Source: UBA1172 sp002457135
Lineage (GTDB): Bacteria; Pseudomonadota; Alphaproteobacteria; Puniceispirillales; UBA1172
Length of the DNA: 64,000 nt
NCBI GenBank assembly: GCA_965660935.1
Contig: CBFIBR010000001.1
Coordinates: 1-64,000, forward strand
Direction of reading: 5' to 3'
Shown piece by piece: positions 42,461 to 52,300 of this stretch. A program made the position numbers and the translations under genes. Positions within the stretch are counted from its first letter, which is position 1. Each line of letters begins with the position of its first letter. A model generated the notes under the pieces. It searched no databases, had not been told where the DNA came from, and saw nothing but the letters and a program-made list of their open reading frames with translations.

Positions 42461-44386
42461 ATGGCATTGCAGCACTGGACCTGGGAAAAAGACGACAGCG
42501 GGATAGTTACCCTCGCCATCGCTGTTGACGGCAAATCCGTCAATGTGCTGACCAAGGCGGTGTTTGCTGAAATGGAAACCCTCCTGACCATGATTGAGGG
42601 GGACGACACCATCACTGGGCTGATGCTGATATCGGGCAAGCCCGGGTTTGTCTATGGTGCTGATATCCGCGAATTCGAAGAGCTGGAGGATGAAGCCGCG
42701 GTGGGCGGGCTGCTCGAAAAGGTCCATGGCCTGTTCAGCCGGTTTGCCGCCCTGCCATTCCCGACTGTTGCCGGGATCGATGGCTATGCCCTGGGTGGCG
42801 GGTTCGAGCTGGCGCTGATCTGCGATAAACTGGTGGCCACAGCCTCACCCAAGACCATGGTCGGCTTCCCCGAAGTCAAGCTGGGCCTGATGCCCGGGTA
42901 TGGCGGTACCGGCCGGGCCTGGGCCAGGGTGGGGAGCGCGGCTGTACTGGACATGATGCTCACCGGCCGCATGGTTGCCGCTGCCGAGGCAAAGGAAATC
43001 GGCCTCATTGATGAGCTGGCTGAAGTCACCGACACCGATGGGCTGACCGCGGCCATGCGTGATGTGCTGGCGGGTCTGGCGGGCGAAAAACCGGCCCCCA
43101 AATCGATTGAGGATAATGCAGCGGAAGCCGTGGCAGAGGCGAGATCATCCCATCTCAAACGCCTCCGCCCTGATCATACCCCTGCACCCTTTGCCATCAT
43201 TGATCACGTTGAGGCGCATGCCGGTGATGCCGTCGCCATGGCCGAAGGGGAGAAGGATATTTTCCCCGCCCTTATGAAAAGCCCGGCTTCGGATGGGTTG
43301 AGGCGGCTGTTTCATCTGCAGGATATGGTCCGCAAGGATGCCAAGGGTGACAGCGGGATCAGCCGTGTGCATGTCATCGGTGCCGGGGTCATGGGCGGTG
43401 ATATTGCCGCCGTGGCCGCGATGCGCGGCTTTGAGGTGACGCTCTATGATCTCGCCGGTGAGGTGGTGGACAAGGCCATTGACCGGGCGCGGGTCCTGTT
43501 TGAACGCAGGCTCAAGACCCCGGAGAAGATCAACGCCGCCATGGACAGGCTGATCGCTGACAGCGCGGGCAAGGGCGTGGCCGAGGCTGACCTGATTATC
43601 GAGGCGGTATCGGAAAACCCGGCCATCAAGCAGAAAGTTTTTGCCGAGGTGGAGGCCGCATCACGCCCTGATGCCATTCTGGCCACCAACACATCGGCTA
43701 TTCCGCTGGAACAGATCGCCACGGCCATCCAATCACCGGAACGCCTGATCGGGCTGCATTTTTTCAATCCCGTGCCTGTTCTGCCGCTGGTTGAGGTGAT
43801 CTGGTCCGAGCAGTCGGATCAGGACATGATCAGCCGCGCCATGCGTTTTGCCGGTGCGCTCGGCAAGATGCCGATCCGGTGCAAATCTGCGCCGGGGTTC
43901 CTCGTGAACCGGGCGTTGCTGCCCTATATCCTGAAGGGGATTGAGGCGATGCTGGAGGGTGAGGACCCTGACCGTATTGATGAAGCACTGGTCGATTTCG
44001 GCATGCCCATGGGGCCGGTTGAACTCGCTGACCAGATCGGCCTTGACGTGACCCATGATGCCAGCGTCCCGCTCGGCATGCCTGATGCGGTGGCCGCCGC
44101 CCTCAAGGAAAAGATCAATGCAGGCCAGCTTGGCCGCAAATCAGGGTCGGGGTTCTATGAATGGGAAGAAAAACGCGCCATTCGGCCACGGGCCAGCTAT
44201 GATGGGGCTGAATTGAATGATCTGGCACGGCGGCTGCTCGCCCCGATGGTTGAACAATGCCGTCTTGCCGTTGATGAAGGCGTGGTGGACAGCGATGATC
44301 ATGCTGATGCCGGAATGATTTTTGGAACAGGCTTTCCCGGGTTCAGGGGCGGGCCATTGCATTGCCGCAACCGCGGGGAGATTTGA
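42461..44386 (+). CDS. FadB/FadJ-like enoyl-CoA hydratase / 3-hydroxyacyl-CoA dehydrogenase
   Basis: A 641-residue bifunctional beta-oxidation enzyme. The N-terminal crotonase domain has VYGADIREFEEL and the oxyanion-hole region GIDGYALGGGFELALICD. The NAD-binding 3-hydroxyacyl-CoA dehydrogenase domain starts near 305 (HVIGAGVMGGDIAAVAA) and includes HFFNPVPVLPLVEVI. The C-terminal domain ends GTGFPGFRGGPLHCRNRGEI. The protein is about 60-70 residues shorter than E. coli FadB/FadJ and stops soon after the FRGGP motif. The ATG at 42461 follows GGAGG with a 6-nt spacer; a TTG at 42437 extends the frame but lacks a site. The stop overlaps the acyl-CoA dehydrogenase ATG. No thiolase gene is present. 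Confidence 0.85.
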   Translation: MALQHWTWEKDDSGIVTLAIAVDGKSVNVLTKAVFAEMETLLTMIEGDDTITGLMLISGKPGFVYGADIREFEELEDEAAVGGLLEKVHGLFSRFAALPFPTVAGIDGYALGGGFELALICDKLVATASPKTMVGFPEVKLGLMPGYGGTGRAWARVGSAAVLDMMLTGRMVAAAEAKEIGLIDELAEVTDTDGLTAAMRDVLAGLAGEKPAPKSIEDNAAEAVAEARSSHLKRLRPDHTPAPFAIIDHVEAHAGDAVAMAEGEKDIFPALMKSPASDGLRRLFHLQDMVRKDAKGDSGISRVHVIGAGVMGGDIAAVAAMRGFEVTLYDLAGEVVDKAIDRARVLFERRLKTPEKINAAMDRLIADSAGKGVAEADLIIEAVSENPAIKQKVFAEVEAASRPDAILATNTSAIPLEQIATAIQSPERLIGLHFFNPVPVLPLVEVIWSEQSDQDMISRAMRFAGALGKMPIRCKSAPGFLVNRALLPYILKGIEAMLEGEDPDRIDEALVDFGMPMGPVELADQIGLDVTHDASVPLGMPDAVAAALKEKINAGQLGRKSGSGFYEWEEKRAIRPRASYDGAELNDLARRLLAPMVEQCRLAVDEGVVDSDDHADAGMIFGTGFPGFRGGPLHCRNRGEI

Positions 44387-46161
44387 TGATGTATAACGCG
44401 CCACTTGATGATATGCGCTTTGCCCTTAACCATGTGGTTGACCTGCCCGGGGTGACCTCGGCCATCGGCAAGGAGGACAGTATCAGCCCTGATCTGGTCG
44501 ATGCCATCCTTGAAGAGGCCGGCAAGCTGGCCACCGGCGTGATCGCCACCACCAACCGTGATGGTGACGTGTCGGGTGCCAGGCGCAACGATGATGGCAC
44601 CGTCACCACACCGCCCGGTTTTGCCGATGCCTATAAGGCCATGGCAGAGGGCGGCTGGACCGCCATGGATGCCGAGGAAGAATTCGGCGGTCAGGCCATG
44701 CCGATGGTTGTATCCTCCATGGTCAATGAAATCTGGCAATCGTCGAACATGGCCTTTGCGCTGTGCCATCTTTTGACCCAGGGCCAGATCTATGCCCTGC
44801 AAAAGGCCGCCAGCCCCGAACAGCAGGCGGTTTTCATCCCGCCCATGGTTGAGGGCCGCTGGACCGGTACCATGAACCTGACCGAACCGCAGGCCGGAAC
44901 CGATCTGGCCGCGATCCGCACCAAGGCCGTCAGGGAAGATGATCATTACCGCATCACCGGCCAGAAAATCTATATCACCTATGGTGAACACGATATGGCT
45001 GAAAATATCGTCCATCTGGTGCTGGCCCGCACCCCTGATGCCCCGGCCGGGGTCAAGGGGATTTCGGTTTTCATCGTCCCCAAATTCCTGGTCAATGAGG
45101 ATGGCAGCCTGGGTGAGCGCAATGATGTGCATTGTGTTTCGCTTGAAAAGAAGCTCGGCATCAAGGGTTCGCCCACCGCCGTGCTGGCCTATGGCGAAAG
45201 CGGCGGTGCCATCGGCTATCTGGTCGGTGAGGAAAACAAGGGGCTGGAGATCATGTTCGGCATGATGAATCACGCCCGTTTCGCCGTCGGCTTGCAGGGT
45301 CTGGCCGTGTCTGAACGCGCCTATCAGCAGGCGCTTTATTATGCCCATGACCGCAAGCAGGGAACCCCGCTGGGGCGGGAAGACGGTGACACCATCATTC
45401 ACCACCCTGATGTGCTGCGCCTGCTGGCCACCATGAAATCCGAAATTACGGCAATGCGGGCGCTGGCCGCCCTGGGTGGCGGGGCGCTTGATCTGGCCCA
45501 TGCCGACCCTGATCAGGAAGACCGCGCCGCCCTCTTGATCCCGATCATCAAGGGCTGGCTGACCGAACGGTCGCTTGGCCTGACCTCACAGGCGGTCCAG
45601 GTCCATGGCGGCATGGGCTTTATTGAGGATACCGGCATTGCCCAGCATTACCGTGATGCCCGTATCCTGCCGATCTATGAAGGCACCACCGCCATTCAGG
45701 CCAATGATCTGGTGTTCCGGAAAACCATTCGTGATAAGGGCGCATCCATGACTGCCCTGCTGGATGAAATCGCGGGTGAGGCATCGGCCCTTACCGGGCA
45801 TGATGATGCTGTGGTGGCCCGGGCGGCGGCTGCCATGACGGATGCCGTCGGTGATGCACGGGCTGCGGTTGCGCATCTTCTGGCCACTTCAAATGATCCG
45901 CGCCGCCCTGCCTCTGGCGGGGTCAATTACCTGATGATGCTGGGCTATCTTACCGGCGGCTGGATGATGCTCCGCTCCGCTTCGGCAGCGTCAAGGCTGA
46001 AGGGTGAGGCAGGCAGTGACGTTGAGTTCATGCAGGGCAAGCTCGCCTCGGTTGATGTTTACATGACGCATTCCATGCCGCAGGTAGCGGCCCTGCTCAA
46101 GACCATTCTTGGCGGCGACAGCGCGGTGCTGGCAATGCAGACAGAATGGCTCGCCCGCTAA
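44386..46161 (+). CDS. Acyl-CoA dehydrogenase, FadE/DmdC-type large subunit
   Basis: A 591-residue acyl-CoA dehydrogenase with an N-terminal extension and a C-terminal extra helical domain, longer than the 380-400-residue short-chain type. Family segments are GGWTAMDAEEEFGGQ, MNLTEPQAGTDLAAIRTKA, RITGQKIYITYGEHDMAENIVHLVLAR and KLGIKGSPTAVLAYG. The catalytic Glu is in ILPIYEGTTAIQANDLVFRK. The architecture matches FadE-like enzymes and DmdC (methylmercaptopropionyl-CoA dehydrogenase); the sequence alone does not choose. Tandem ATGs at 44386/44389 follow GGGGAG. It overlaps the FadJ-like gene by TGATG, so the two beta-oxidation steps are coupled. Confidence 0.85.
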   Translation: MMYNAPLDDMRFALNHVVDLPGVTSAIGKEDSISPDLVDAILEEAGKLATGVIATTNRDGDVSGARRNDDGTVTTPPGFADAYKAMAEGGWTAMDAEEEFGGQAMPMVVSSMVNEIWQSSNMAFALCHLLTQGQIYALQKAASPEQQAVFIPPMVEGRWTGTMNLTEPQAGTDLAAIRTKAVREDDHYRITGQKIYITYGEHDMAENIVHLVLARTPDAPAGVKGISVFIVPKFLVNEDGSLGERNDVHCVSLEKKLGIKGSPTAVLAYGESGGAIGYLVGEENKGLEIMFGMMNHARFAVGLQGLAVSERAYQQALYYAHDRKQGTPLGREDGDTIIHHPDVLRLLATMKSEITAMRALAALGGGALDLAHADPDQEDRAALLIPIIKGWLTERSLGLTSQAVQVHGGMGFIEDTGIAQHYRDARILPIYEGTTAIQANDLVFRKTIRDKGASMTALLDEIAGEASALTGHDDAVVARAAAAMTDAVGDARAAVAHLLATSNDPRRPASGGVNYLMMLGYLTGGWMMLRSASAASRLKGEAGSDVEFMQGKLASVDVYMTHSMPQVAALLKTILGGDSAVLAMQTEWLAR

Positions 46162-46185
46162 TCTCGGAGAATTGGGGCCTCATTA

Positions 46186-47250
46186 ATGGAGCATGGCGGT
46201 AATATCAGGCAGGCTGAAGCCCGCCACGGCCATGCAAGGGGGAGCATGCTGGACCTTTCCACGGGCATCTGCCCGCGGTCATGGCCGGTACGGCCGGAAC
46301 TGGTCAACCCCGCCGAATGGCACGATCTGCCGCAACAGGTGGATGAAACCGCGCTGCATGATGCGTTTCGCCGCCACGCCGGTATTCCCGATGATGCCGC
46401 TATCCTCACAGCCCCGGGCAGCCAGCTGCTGATCAGCCTGGTGCCGCTGCTGGGAAAAAAGGGGCCGGTGGCCATCCCCGACCCTGCCTATGCTGAACAT
46501 GAGGCGGCGTGGATGCGCCATGGTTATACCATCACGCGCTATCCGGCGGGCAGCAATCCGCTATCGGCCAACACTGGCCCCGATAGGACCAGTCCGGCCA
46601 GTAACAGCTTTATTGCGGTTCAGCCCGGCAACCCGGTGGGGGAGGTGCTGTCACCCGGGGTTCTGCTGGAGGCATCGGAAAAGGCCGCCGATGCTGGCGG
46701 GATTGTGGTGGTGGATGAGGCATTTGCCGATCTCGACCCGTCCATCAGCCTGCTGCCCCATGCCGGGCGGCGCGGGCTGATCATCTTCCGCTCCCTTGGC
46801 AAGTTTTACGGGCTGGGCGGGCTTCGGCTCGGTCTGGCGGCAGGGCATGCTGATGATATCGCATCCCTCGCCGGGTTGATGGGGCCATGGGCCGTGTCCA
46901 CGCCCGCGCTCAGGGTCGGGGCGGCGGCGCTGGGGGATACCGCTTTTCAGGATGATCAACGCGCATGGATCAGGGCCAGGCATGATGAGCTGATCAGCGT
47001 GCTTGATCGCCATCAGCTGACGCTTGCGGGCGGCACCGGGCTTTATGCCCTGATCAGTCATGATGATGCCGCAGGCCTGCATCACCATCTGGCCCGTGAG
47101 GGGATATGGACCCGGATATTTTCGTATAATCCGGCATGGTTGCGGCTGGGATTGCCGGATCAGGCAGGCCTCGGCAAACTCGATGATGCCCTTTCTTCCC
47201 TGCCCTTTGCCCATGGAAGAAACAGATCAATTAACGTCGCTTCTGATTGA
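46186..47250 (+). CDS. cobC: Threonine-phosphate decarboxylase (cobalamin lower-arm synthesis)
   Basis: A 354-residue PLP enzyme of the class I/II aminotransferase fold. It begins with the CobC/CobD signature HGGNIRQAEARHG and LDLSTGICP. It carries FIAVQPGNPVGE, VVDEAFADLDP and the PLP lysine K206 in SLGKFYGLGGLRLGLA. It decarboxylates L-threonine phosphate to (R)-1-aminopropan-2-ol phosphate, the linker in the nucleotide loop, and works with CobD (CbiB) encoded at 55316-56326. It is the first cobalamin gene, 24 bp after the acyl-CoA dehydrogenase and upstream of the B12 riboswitch, so it may not itself be riboswitch-controlled. Confidence 0.88.
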   Translation: MEHGGNIRQAEARHGHARGSMLDLSTGICPRSWPVRPELVNPAEWHDLPQQVDETALHDAFRRHAGIPDDAAILTAPGSQLLISLVPLLGKKGPVAIPDPAYAEHEAAWMRHGYTITRYPAGSNPLSANTGPDRTSPASNSFIAVQPGNPVGEVLSPGVLLEASEKAADAGGIVVVDEAFADLDPSISLLPHAGRRGLIIFRSLGKFYGLGGLRLGLAAGHADDIASLAGLMGPWAVSTPALRVGAAALGDTAFQDDQRAWIRARHDELISVLDRHQLTLAGGTGLYALISHDDAAGLHHHLAREGIWTRIFSYNPAWLRLGLPDQAGLGKLDDALSSLPFAHGRNRSINVASD

Positions 47251-47286
47251 CATTAAAACCGCGCTTGTGGGACTGTTCGGGTGTAA

Positions 47287-47480
47287 GGGTGGTGCTTGCG
47301 CCAAGCGCAGCACCTTAATAGGGAATATGGTGAGGGTGATGCATCAAAGCTGCCCTATTCCATAGCCGCCCCCGCGACTGTCATTTGGCAGGCCGCCCCA
47401 TATGCCACTGGCCCCAAGGCCGGGAAGGCGGGGTCAGCCGCAACGCCATGAGCCAGGAGACCTGCCCCTACGGAAGTAAG
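47287..47480 (+). promoter_or_regulatory. Cobalamin (B12) riboswitch
   Basis: Classical elements are present in order: AATAGGGAATATGGTG (from 47317), the GCTGCCC and CCGCCCCCGCGACTGT core (about 47350-47386), GCCACTG, CCGGGAAGGCGGGGTCAGCC, and the B12 box AGCCAGGAGACCTGCC (47451-47466). A hairpin GGTGCTTGCGC/GCGCAGCACC opens the element. It lies in the leader of hupE, which starts at 47567. It should turn expression down when adenosylcobalamin is high, acting on hupE and perhaps the cobW-cobN genes beyond. Confidence 0.93.
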
Positions 47481-47566
47481 CTGATGGCCGGGGTGTGCCA
47501 TGAAGCGGTGTTGAATTTAATGGTGAATTCAGCCCGTGGTATACCCAGCCTTTACCGGAGGGGTAG

Positions 47567-48196
47567 ATGAATAAAATCTCTGTTACCGCCCTGCTTTTCG
47601 CTGGGCTTCTCGCAAATCCTGCTCTCGCGCATCACCCCCTGGGTGGTGAGGTTCCTCAAACCATGATGCATGGCCTGCTGTCCGGCATCGGTCACCCGAT
47701 TATCGGTTTTGACCATCTGGCCTTTGTGCTTGGCATCGGGCTGCTGGCCGCGTTTCAGCGCAGCCGTCTTGCCCTACCTGCCGGGTTTGTCGGCGGCACT
47801 GTTGCCGGTACTCTCCTGATCATTGGCGGCGTTGCCCTGCCTGCGGTTGAGCTGGTGATCACGCTGTCGGTGCTGATGGTCGGCCTCGTTGCCACCACTG
47901 GCCGCAACCTCAAGGCCCTGCCTGCCGCCGGTCTTGCCGGTCTTGCTGGCGTGTTCCATGGCTGGGCTTATGGTGAGGCTGTGGTCGGTGCTGAAGCCTC
48001 CCCGATCATCGCCTATCTGGCCGGTTTCGGCCTTGTCCAGATGGTGATTGCAACCGGGGTCATGGTGCTTGCCGTCATGATGAAGGACGGCAAATCCACG
48101 GCCCTGATGCCCCGTTTTGCGGGGGCGATGGTTGCCGGTGTTGGCCTGACCTATCTGGTGGAAATAGCTGAAACCGCTGTTTTTGCCGGGATTTAA
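47567..48196 (+). CDS. HupE/UreJ-family transporter, probable cobalt uptake
   Basis: A 209-residue membrane protein with an N-terminal signal sequence (1-22, cleavage after ANPALA). It carries the HupE/UreJ signature HPLGG and HGLLSGIGHPIIGFDHLAFVLGIGLLA (His and Asp residues thought to bind metal), followed by about five further helices and HGWAYGEAVVG. HupE/UreJ proteins move nickel or cobalt. The B12 riboswitch directly upstream and the cob neighbours indicate cobalt. GGAGGGG precedes the ATG. A very stable hairpin separates it from cobW. Confidence 0.82.
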   Translation: MNKISVTALLFAGLLANPALAHHPLGGEVPQTMMHGLLSGIGHPIIGFDHLAFVLGIGLLAAFQRSRLALPAGFVGGTVAGTLLIIGGVALPAVELVITLSVLMVGLVATTGRNLKALPAAGLAGLAGVFHGWAYGEAVVGAEASPIIAYLAGFGLVQMVIATGVMVLAVMMKDGKSTALMPRFAGAMVAGVGLTYLVEIAETAVFAGI

Positions 48197-48214
48197 CGCC
48201 CGCTGATCCGATTT

Positions 48215-48251
48215 GGGGGGAAGGGCCGCGCAAACAGGCGGCCCTCCCCCC
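48215..48251 (+). other. Very stable intergenic hairpin between hupE and cobW
   Basis: GGGGGG-A-AGGGCCGC pairs with GCGGCCCT-CCCCCC (one bulged A, loop about 7 nt) just after the hupE stop and 40 bp before cobW. There is no T-run directly after it, so it is more likely an attenuating or mRNA-stabilising structure than a simple terminator. It may reduce readthrough from the riboswitch-controlled hupE into cobW-cobN. Confidence 0.55.
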
Positions 48252-48290
48252 GACTGACGACAAATGTGTAGTTTTTGAGGGGGGTTAGCC

Positions 48291-49370
48291 ATGGCGGCAA
48301 TGCGTATTCCGGCAACCGTGATCACCGGTTTTCTTGGTGCTGGCAAGACCACGCTGATCCGGCGACTGATTGAACAGGCCGATGGCCGCCGTCTTGCCCT
48401 CATCGTCAATGAGTTTGGTGATGTCGGTGTTGATGGTGAAGTGCTGGCATCCTGCGGCGTGGAAAACTGTTCCGCCGATGATATCATCGAACTGGCCAAT
48501 GGCTGTATCTGCTGCACGGTGGCGGATGACTTCCTGCCCTCCATGCAAAAGCTGCTGGAACAGGTGCCTGCCCCTGATCACATCATTATTGAAACATCGG
48601 GACTGGCCCTGCCGCAGCCGTTGGTTCAGGCTTTCGCCTGGCCTGATATCCGCCAGCGCGTCATGCTGGATGGCGTGGTCACGGTGGTGGATGGTGCCGC
48701 GCTTGCCGATGGCATGGTGGCCGCTGATCTCAATGCACTGGAGGCCCAGCGTCAGGCTGACCCTGAACTCGATCACGAAACCCCGGTGGATGAGCTGTTC
48801 CGCGATCAGGTTGCCGCCGCCAATATCCTCATCGTCTCCAAAGGCGACCTGATTGACGGCGCGGCGGGTGAGCGCGTGACGCGCAGACTGAACGCCCTCA
48901 CCGATGGCACCACGCCGGTGATGATCACAAGGGGTGATACTGCCCCCCTCAAGGCGATTTTTGGCCTCGGGCTTGAAGATGAAGCCTTCGCCCGCAGTGA
49001 GCATTTCGACCATCACCATCATCATCATGATGACGATCATGATGATGATCACGGGCATGATGCCTTCCATTCGGTTGTTCTGCGCCTGCCGATGCTGGAT
49101 GATCATGAAGCGTTTATCCGGAACCTGACGGCGACGGTGGCCGAGCATGGCCTGCTCCGCGCCAAGGGGTTTCTCGCCATTCGCGGCAAGGCCCTGCCCC
49201 TGACGGTTCAGGCTGTCGGCGCACGGGTTGACAGTTATTTCGGCGGCACGCTCAAGGATGATGAGGGCAGGCTGGTGCTGATCGGGCTGAAACAGACCGA
49301 TATGGCGGCGATTGCCTCCAGCCTTGGCGGGGAGATGATCGCCGGGGGGATGATCGCCGGGGCGGCGTAA
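48291..49370 (+). CDS. cobW: CobW-family metal-chaperone GTPase
   Basis: A 359-residue G3E GTPase: P-loop VITGFLGAGKTTL (K19), the metal-binding CICCTV motif, ETSGLALPQPLV, VVDGAALADGM and the SKGDLIDG nucleotide motif. A His/Asp-rich stretch (about 238-261, HHHHHHDDDHDDDHGHD) separates the GTPase from the CobW C-terminal domain (KGFLAIRGKALPL). In cobalamin operons CobW is thought to deliver Co2+ to the CobN-type chelatase, which is encoded next. The C-terminus ends in a short duplicated segment, GEMIAGGMIAGAA. It starts 95 bp after hupE. Confidence 0.9.
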   Translation: MAAMRIPATVITGFLGAGKTTLIRRLIEQADGRRLALIVNEFGDVGVDGEVLASCGVENCSADDIIELANGCICCTVADDFLPSMQKLLEQVPAPDHIIIETSGLALPQPLVQAFAWPDIRQRVMLDGVVTVVDGAALADGMVAADLNALEAQRQADPELDHETPVDELFRDQVAAANILIVSKGDLIDGAAGERVTRRLNALTDGTTPVMITRGDTAPLKAIFGLGLEDEAFARSEHFDHHHHHHDDDHDDDHGHDAFHSVVLRLPMLDDHEAFIRNLTATVAEHGLLRAKGFLAIRGKALPLTVQAVGARVDSYFGGTLKDDEGRLVLIGLKQTDMAAIASSLGGEMIAGGMIAGAA

Positions 49371-49374
49371 CGCG

Positions 49375-52300
49375 ATGCATCTGCTCAGGATTGACCAATC
49401 GGGTGATCTTTATCAGGACGGCGAGGCGGTGGATCTCGGGCTGAGTCCGGCCCGTTTCGTGATCCTGAGCGCGGCGGATACCGATCTCATGCTGCTGGCA
49501 TCGGCGGTGGATCAGTCCGGGCGCGGTGATGATGCCGTGCGGCTTGCCAATATCCTCACCCTCAGTCACCCCTATTCGATTGATTTGCTGGTTGACCAGA
49601 CGCTGCGGGCCTCCCGCCTCATGGTGGTTCGTCTGCTGGGCGGGATATCCTACTGGTCCTATGGTGTTGAGAGGCTGGCGGCGCTGGCCCGTCAGGAGGG
49701 GATTGATCTTGCCCTCCTGCCCGGTGATGGCAAGCCTGACCCTGAACTGGAGCGGCTGTCGACGCTTGATCCGGGCCGGCTGAATACGCTCAACGCCTAT
49801 CTTGTGGCTGGCGGCATGGATAATGCCCGGGCCTTCCTTGATTGCCTTGATGATATTGCTGATGGCACCGGTGATGCCCTGCCGCCAAAACCGCTGTTGC
49901 AGGCCGGGCTCTATTGGCCGGGGGAGGCAGTGCCTGATCTGGTGCGGCTCAACGCCATCTGGTCGCGTCAGGGGCTGGATGATGCGCCGGTGGCGGCACT
50001 GGTGTTTTACCGTGCGCTGGCCCAGTCGGGTGACACCGAACCCGTCGATGCGATGATTGAGGCCCTGTTGGCTGAAGGGCTGGCCCCGTTGCCACTATTC
50101 GTTGCCAGCCTGAAAGACCCGTTTTCGGCGGAGCTTGCCTCAAGCCTCCTTGTTGAGGCTGAAACCTCGGTGATCCTCAACATGACCAGTTTTGCTGTTT
50201 CCGCAACCGGCAGCACAGCGCATGCTGATACCAGCCCCGGCCCCTTTGGTGCTGTTGATGCGCCAGTGATCCAGGCCCTGCTTGCCTCCTCCACCGAGGA
50301 CAGCTGGATGAAGGGCAGTGCCGGTCTCAGCCCGCGTGATCTGGCGATGGGCGTTGTTCTGCCTGAACTCGATGGCCGCATCACCAGCCGAGCCGTTGGC
50401 TTCAAGGCTATCCCGGAACGCCATGCGCGGACCGAGGCGATGATCACCCGCTATTGCGCCCATCCTGAACGCGCGGGTTTCGCCGCCCGTCTGGCCGCCA
50501 GGTGGGTGACCCTTGCTCAAACACCCCGGCCGGAACGGCGGCTTGGGCTGGTGCTGGCGAACTACCCCAACAAGGACAGCCGACTTGCCAATGGTGTCGG
50601 CCTTGATACCCCGGAAAGCGCCTGTTCCATCCTTAACCTGTTGCGGGATGAGGGCTACACGGTTGAGGGCATTCCCGCCACCTCGGCCGGGCTGATTGAC
50701 CTGATGCTGTCGGCACCGACCAACACAGGCTTTGCCGGCAGGCAGGTTGAAGCCTGGCTCCCGCTATCCCGGTATCAGCACCATTACGCCAGTCTGCCTG
50801 AAGAGGTCCGGGGCGTGATTGAGGCACGATGGGGCCAGCCCGGTGATGATCCCATGCTTGGTATTCAAGATGGGGCCAATCCTGAAATTGATCTTCCTGA
50901 TGGGGCGGGTCAGAAAGCCTTTGCCCTGCCGGTCCGGTGTTTCGGGCAGGTGGCCCTCGCGGTTCAGCCTGCACGCGGCTATAACATCGACCCCAAGTCG
51001 AGTTACCATTCCCCTGATCTGCCGCCGCCGCATCATTACCTGGCCTTCTATTTCTGGTTGAGGGAGGAATTTTCCGCCCATGCCGTGATCCATCTGGGCA
51101 AGCATGGCAACCTCGAATGGTTGCCGGGCAAGGCCCTGGCCCTGTCACGGCAGTGCTTCCCTGATGCGATCCTTGGCGCGATGCCGCATCTCTACCCCTT
51201 TATCGTCAATGATCCGGGTGAGGGCAGTCAGGCCAAGCGGCGCAACGCGGCGGTGATCCTTGATCACCTGACCCCGCCGATGACACTGGCCGACAGCCAC
51301 GGGGTCATGGCCGAGCTTGAAACCCTGATGGATGAGTATTTTGAGGCATCAGGGCTGGACGGGCGGCGGAGCGCGGCGTTGATGGAACAGGTGCTGATCA
51401 CCGCCGACCGTGCCGGGATCGCCAGTGATTGCGGCATTGACCGTGACGACAGCGATGAAGCCAAGCTGCTGAAACTGGATAATTTCCTCTGTGATGTGAA
51501 GGAAATGCAGATCAGGGATGGTCTGCATATCTATGGCCGCGCCCCCCGGGACAGGCTGCTCAATGACCTGATCCTTGCCATTCTGCGGATCCCGCGTGGT
51601 GATGGTGATGGCGCCAATGCCTCCATCCTGCGCAGCCTTGCCCGTGACCTCGATCTCGGCGCGATGGACCCGCTGACAGCGGACCGGGCAACGCCGTGGG
51701 ATGGCCCGCGCCCTGCTGTGCTTGAACCCTATGGTGACGGTGCTTGGCGGCATCAGGGGGATACTGCCGAGCGGCTCAACGGTCTGGCCTCTGCGCTTGT
51801 ATCGGGTGACCGTCAGGCTGATCCGTCATGGATGCAAACCCTCGCCGTGCTTGACCATGCCCTGCCTGCAATCCGGTCAGCGGTGATCACCTCGGGCGTG
51901 GATGAAAACCGGTTCCTGCTGAAAGGCCTCGATGGCGGGTATATCCCGCCCGGTCCTGCCGGTGCGCCGACACGGGGCCGCCCCGAGGTTCTCCCCACAG
52001 GGCGGAATTTCTATTCCGTTGACAGCCGCGCCGTACCGACTGAAACCGCATGGCGCATCGGCTGGGCCTCGGCCTGTGCGCTGATAGACCGGTATTTGCA
52101 GGATCACGGCAATTACCCTGCCGCTGTTGTGCTGTCGGCTTGGGGAACCGCCAATATGCGCACCGGCGGTGATGATATTGCCCAGGCACTGGCGCTGATG
52201 GGGGTCAGGCCTGAATGGGATGGTGCCTCCCGCCGGGTGACAGGGTTTGAGGTGTTGCCGCTATCGGTTCTTGGCCGGCCCCGGATTGATGTCACCCTGC

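Noticed and set aside
44299..45501. 400-codon open frame antisense to the acyl-CoA dehydrogenase
   Set aside because: Overlaps a well-supported dehydrogenase, shows no domain motifs and lacks a ribosome-binding site.
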